From: Undibacterium sp. YM2
GTDB lineage: Bacteria; Pseudomonadota; Gammaproteobacteria; Burkholderiales; Burkholderiaceae_D
DNA: 64,000 nt
Direction of reading: 5' to 3'
NCBI RefSeq assembly: GCF_009937975.1
Contig: NZ_AP018441.1
Coordinates: forward strand, 3,162,001-3,226,000
Shown here: positions 61,935-64,000 of the stretch, piece after piece
Layout of the letters: each line of letters opens with the position of its first letter
Numbering within the stretch: position 1 is the first letter of the stretch
Program-made: the position numbers and the translations under genes
The notes under the pieces: model-generated
The model's input: only the letters and a program-made list of their open reading frames with translations
Database searches by the model: none
Told to the model about the DNA's origin: nothing

Positions 61935-62630
61935 TCAACCCGCTCCCAATAAAAGGCTAAAGGGATACATGAATAGGGATAACAAGAAGTTACCTGCCAG
62001 CATAACTGGCGTCATCCAGAAATTAAGCACATTCATCATCGCAAGACCGATGACGATGAAGAAGCCATATGGTTCAATCTGCGCAAATTTATATGCCAGA
62101 TTATGCGGCAGCAAACTAAAAAGTATGCGACCACCATCCAACGGGGGGATGGGGAACAGATTGAAGGCAAACATCATCAGATTAACGATCAAACCTGCAT
62201 TGGCCATACTCATAAAAAATTTAGCCATACTCAGGAAAAACTCTTCCTGCACCTGTATCTTTTGTATCAATGCGGCAAGCAACACCCATGCAAATGCCAT
62301 GATTAGATTTGCCATAGGCCCGGCCAGAGCAACCCAGGCCATATCACGCTTAGGTTTTTTCAAATTGGAATAATTAACTGGCACCGGCTTGGCGTAACCA
62401 AATAACAATCCGGTCCCCGTAGAAATATAAATCACAGTCAGAACAACAGGAATCAGAATGGTGCCAACTGGGTCTATATGCACCATGGGATTCAAGCTTA
62501 CCCTGCCCTGGCTATAGGCTGTCAAATCACCAAGGTATTTGGCGACATAGGCATGAGCCGCTTCATGCAAGGTAATCGCAAAAATAACAGGTAGCGCATA
62601 AATGCAGATTGTTTGGATTATCAGGTCCAT
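61935..62630 (-). CDS. Site-2 protease-family membrane metalloprotease (M50)
   Basis: The 231-residue membrane protein has about five helices. The zinc site is 'TLHEAAHAYVAK' (HExxH) in helix 1 and 'PPLDGGRILFSLLP' (the third ligand Asp) in a later helix. It belongs to the short M50 family that lacks PDZ domains, as in many Gram-negative bacteria. The substrate is unknown. It is adjacent to a YciO-type gene, an arrangement seen in several betaproteobacteria. Confidence 0.93.
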   Translation of the reverse strand: MDLIIQTICIYALPVIFAITLHEAAHAYVAKYLGDLTAYSQGRVSLNPMVHIDPVGTILIPVVLTVIYISTGTGLLFGYAKPVPVNYSNLKKPKRDMAWVALAGPMANLIMAFAWVLLAALIQKIQVQEEFFLSMAKFFMSMANAGLIVNLMMFAFNLFPIPPLDGGRILFSLLPHNLAYKFAQIEPYGFFIVIGLAMMNVLNFWMTPVMLAGNFLLSLFMYPFSLLLGAG

Positions 62631-62680
62631 TGAGTATTTCTATTTAAGTCTGTCGTTGAAAAGGAAATTGCCCCCTGCCA

Positions 62681-63304
62681 TCACAATCCGAACAAAGCAG
62701 CATCACCACGCCCCTGTCGCACCAGCTCCGGCATATCACCAGTCATGTCTATCACGGTAGTCGGCACCAGGCTACATGCTCCTCCATCGATAACCAGATC
62801 GACCAGTTTCTCCAGCCTGTCTCTGACCTGCTCAGGATCAGTCAAAGGCTCTTCTTCATCAGGCAAGATCAGTGTGGTCCCCAGCAAGGGTTGCTTCAAC
62901 TCTTCCAGCAAGGCATGGGTAATAGTATTTTCTGGCACGCGCAAACCTATGGTTTTGCGTGAGGGGTGACTCAGGCGACGCGGCACTTCCTTGGTCGCTT
63001 CAAGAATGAAGGTATAAGGTCCTGGAGTGGCAGCCTTCAACATGCGGTACTGACGGTTATCCACCTTGGCATATTGCGCAATTTCAGACAAATCACGGCA
63101 CAGCAGGGTCAGATGATGTTTTTCATCGACCCCACGTATTTTGCGCAGGCGCATGACGGCATCTTTGTCATCCAGATGGCAAACCAGGGCATAGCAAGAA
63201 TCCGTAGGCAAGGCGACGATACCACCGCCATCGATAATTTGCACTGCCTGCTTGATCAATCTCAGTTGCGGATTGTCGGGATGAATTTGAAAAAATTGGC
63301 TCAT
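62681..63304 (-). CDS. Sua5/YciO/YrdC-family protein
   Basis: The 207-residue protein has 'GGIVALPTDSCYALVCHLDDKDAVMRLRKIRGVDEKHHLTLLCRDLSEIAQYA' (in pieces), the nucleotide and bicarbonate-binding pattern of threonylcarbamoyl-AMP synthases. It is closer to the YciO branch than to TsaC, so the tRNA t6A role is uncertain. It is in a run with the M50 protease gene. Confidence 0.9.
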   Translation of the reverse strand: MSQFFQIHPDNPQLRLIKQAVQIIDGGGIVALPTDSCYALVCHLDDKDAVMRLRKIRGVDEKHHLTLLCRDLSEIAQYAKVDNRQYRMLKAATPGPYTFILEATKEVPRRLSHPSRKTIGLRVPENTITHALLEELKQPLLGTTLILPDEEEPLTDPEQVRDRLEKLVDLVIDGGACSLVPTTVIDMTGDMPELVRQGRGDAALFGL

Positions 63305-63316
63305 AAAAAGAATAAA

Positions 63317-63337
63317 GGCGGTAGCTCAGCTACCGCC
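63317..63337 (-). terminator. Terminator after htpX
   Basis: A perfect 10-bp stem (63317-63326 with 63328-63337) is followed on the minus strand by TTTATTCTTTTT. The tight loop suggests that the innermost pairs stay open. Confidence 0.75.
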
Positions 63338-63356
63338 ACACATTATTTATTGAAAA

Positions 63357-64000
63357 TTAACGCATGTTCTGTAATGCGGCAATACGTTGCTCTAATGGCG
63401 GATGGGAGGAGAATAAAGCGCTCCAGCCAGGTGCATCACTAATGCCCGATGCAGCCATAGACTTTGGTAACTCGCCCGGCTGTAAACCACCAAGTCTTGC
63501 CAGCGCATGCATCATGGGCTGACGGTTACCCAGCAACTGCGCCGAACCGGCATCTGCACGGAATTCACGTTGACGCGAAAACCAGTTAACGATCATGGAT
63601 GCAACGATACCAAATAGTATCTCACATACAAATACCGTGATCATATAACCTATGCCGGGCCTGTCATCATCACTATTGCGAAATACCGCCTTATCCACTG
63701 CGTAGCCCACCACCCGTGCCAGGAATACCACGAAAGTATTCACCACACCCTGTATCAGCGCCATGGTCACCATATCACCATTGGCAATATGCGCCACTTC
63801 ATGACCGAGTACAGCTTCTACCTCTTCCCGTGTCATGCCTTCCAGCAAACCGGTGGAAACAGCAACCAGTGCAGAGTTCTTGAAAGCACCGGTGGCAAAG
63901 GCATTGGCTTCGCCATTATATATCGCCACCTCAGGCATACCGATGCCCGCCTTTTCAGACAGGGCCTTGACAGTATTGACCAGCCAGAGCTCGGTTGATG
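63357..64000 (-). CDS. htpX: Membrane zinc protease HtpX (N-terminus beyond the window)
   Basis: The frame is open to the right edge, so the start is outside. Visible are '[27 protein letters not shown]', '[17 protein letters not shown]', the zinc motif HEVAH with '[14 protein letters not shown]', two membrane helices, and '[17 protein letters not shown]' with the third ligand Glu. HtpX degrades misfolded inner-membrane proteins. About 214 residues are present of about 290. Confidence 0.95.
   Translation of the reverse strand, partial: STELWLVNTVKALSEKAGIGMPEVAIYNGEANAFATGAFKNSALVAVSTGLLEGMTREEVEAVLGHEVAHIANGDMVTMALIQGVVNTFVVFLARVVGYAVDKAVFRNSDDDRPGIGYMITVFVCEILFGIVASMIVNWFSRQREFRADAGSAQLLGNRQPMMHALARLGGLQPGELPKSMAASGISDAPGWSALFSSHPPLEQRIAALQNMR

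Overview
This is a 64 kb chromosomal window from a betaproteobacterium, most likely of the Burkholderiales family Oxalobacteraceae (Undibacterium or a relative). That assignment is inference, from moderate GC content, the protein sequences, an intracellular PHB depolymerase, an RsxB protein without a membrane anchor, a thioredoxin-reductase-type ferredoxin-NADP reductase and an ArgA of the AAK-GNAT type. Nothing was compared with a database. I see no prophage, insertion sequence, CRISPR array, tRNA or rRNA. Most genes are housekeeping or general metabolism.

Left part (1-24,000). A PstS-like periplasmic protein sits with a diguanylate cyclase. A SoxR regulator faces a questin-oxidase-like gene across a textbook SoxR promoter. 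A minus-strand block follows: rmuC, truncated haemoglobin, YfcF-type GST, a large FtsX/YbbP-type permease, a Cys/Met PLP enzyme and an alpha/beta hydrolase. Next come an acyl-CoA synthetase, small envelope genes, a gamma-carbonic-anhydrase-like gene with hslO, a MerR-MFS efflux pair behind a MerR-type 19-bp-spacer promoter, and a Cache protein with a Cache/PAS histidine kinase. The 4.5S SRP RNA gene (ffs) lies on the minus strand at 23,781-23,882 with its own -10 box and terminator.

Middle (24,000-50,000). An ABC ATPase precedes a permease/M1-aminopeptidase fusion gene that is split by a one-base deletion in a T run. PepF-like and S46 peptidases follow, giving a three-peptidase cluster. Then come a haemerythrin gene with a perfect FNR/ANR box upstream, an EamA transporter, a 173-bp fold-back repeat touching the hrpA stop codon, hrpA, a transglutaminase-like/TPR lipoprotein, argA, yggX, a lipoprotein-type beta-carbonic anhydrase, rpiA (C-terminus frameshifted in a G run), srkA, a YecA-type SEC-C protein, ACBP, a hydroxyacid dehydrogenase, fdxA and ferredoxin-NADP reductase.

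Right part (50,000-64,000). A very large TPR/PAS hybrid histidine kinase precedes an HD-GYP response regulator, so a phosphorelay plausibly sets c-di-GMP level. phaZ, rsxB-nth, a RutE-type nitroreductase, a DUF1841 gene, and a minus-strand block of htpX, a YciO-type protein, an M50 protease, a methyltransferase, dapA and bamC complete the window.

The strongest points for follow-up are the SoxR-controlled questin-oxidase-like gene, the two homopolymer frameshifts (which may be assembly errors), the fold-back element at the hrpA 3' end, and the FNR site before the haemerythrin gene. I did not find a convincing wholly new multi-gene system.
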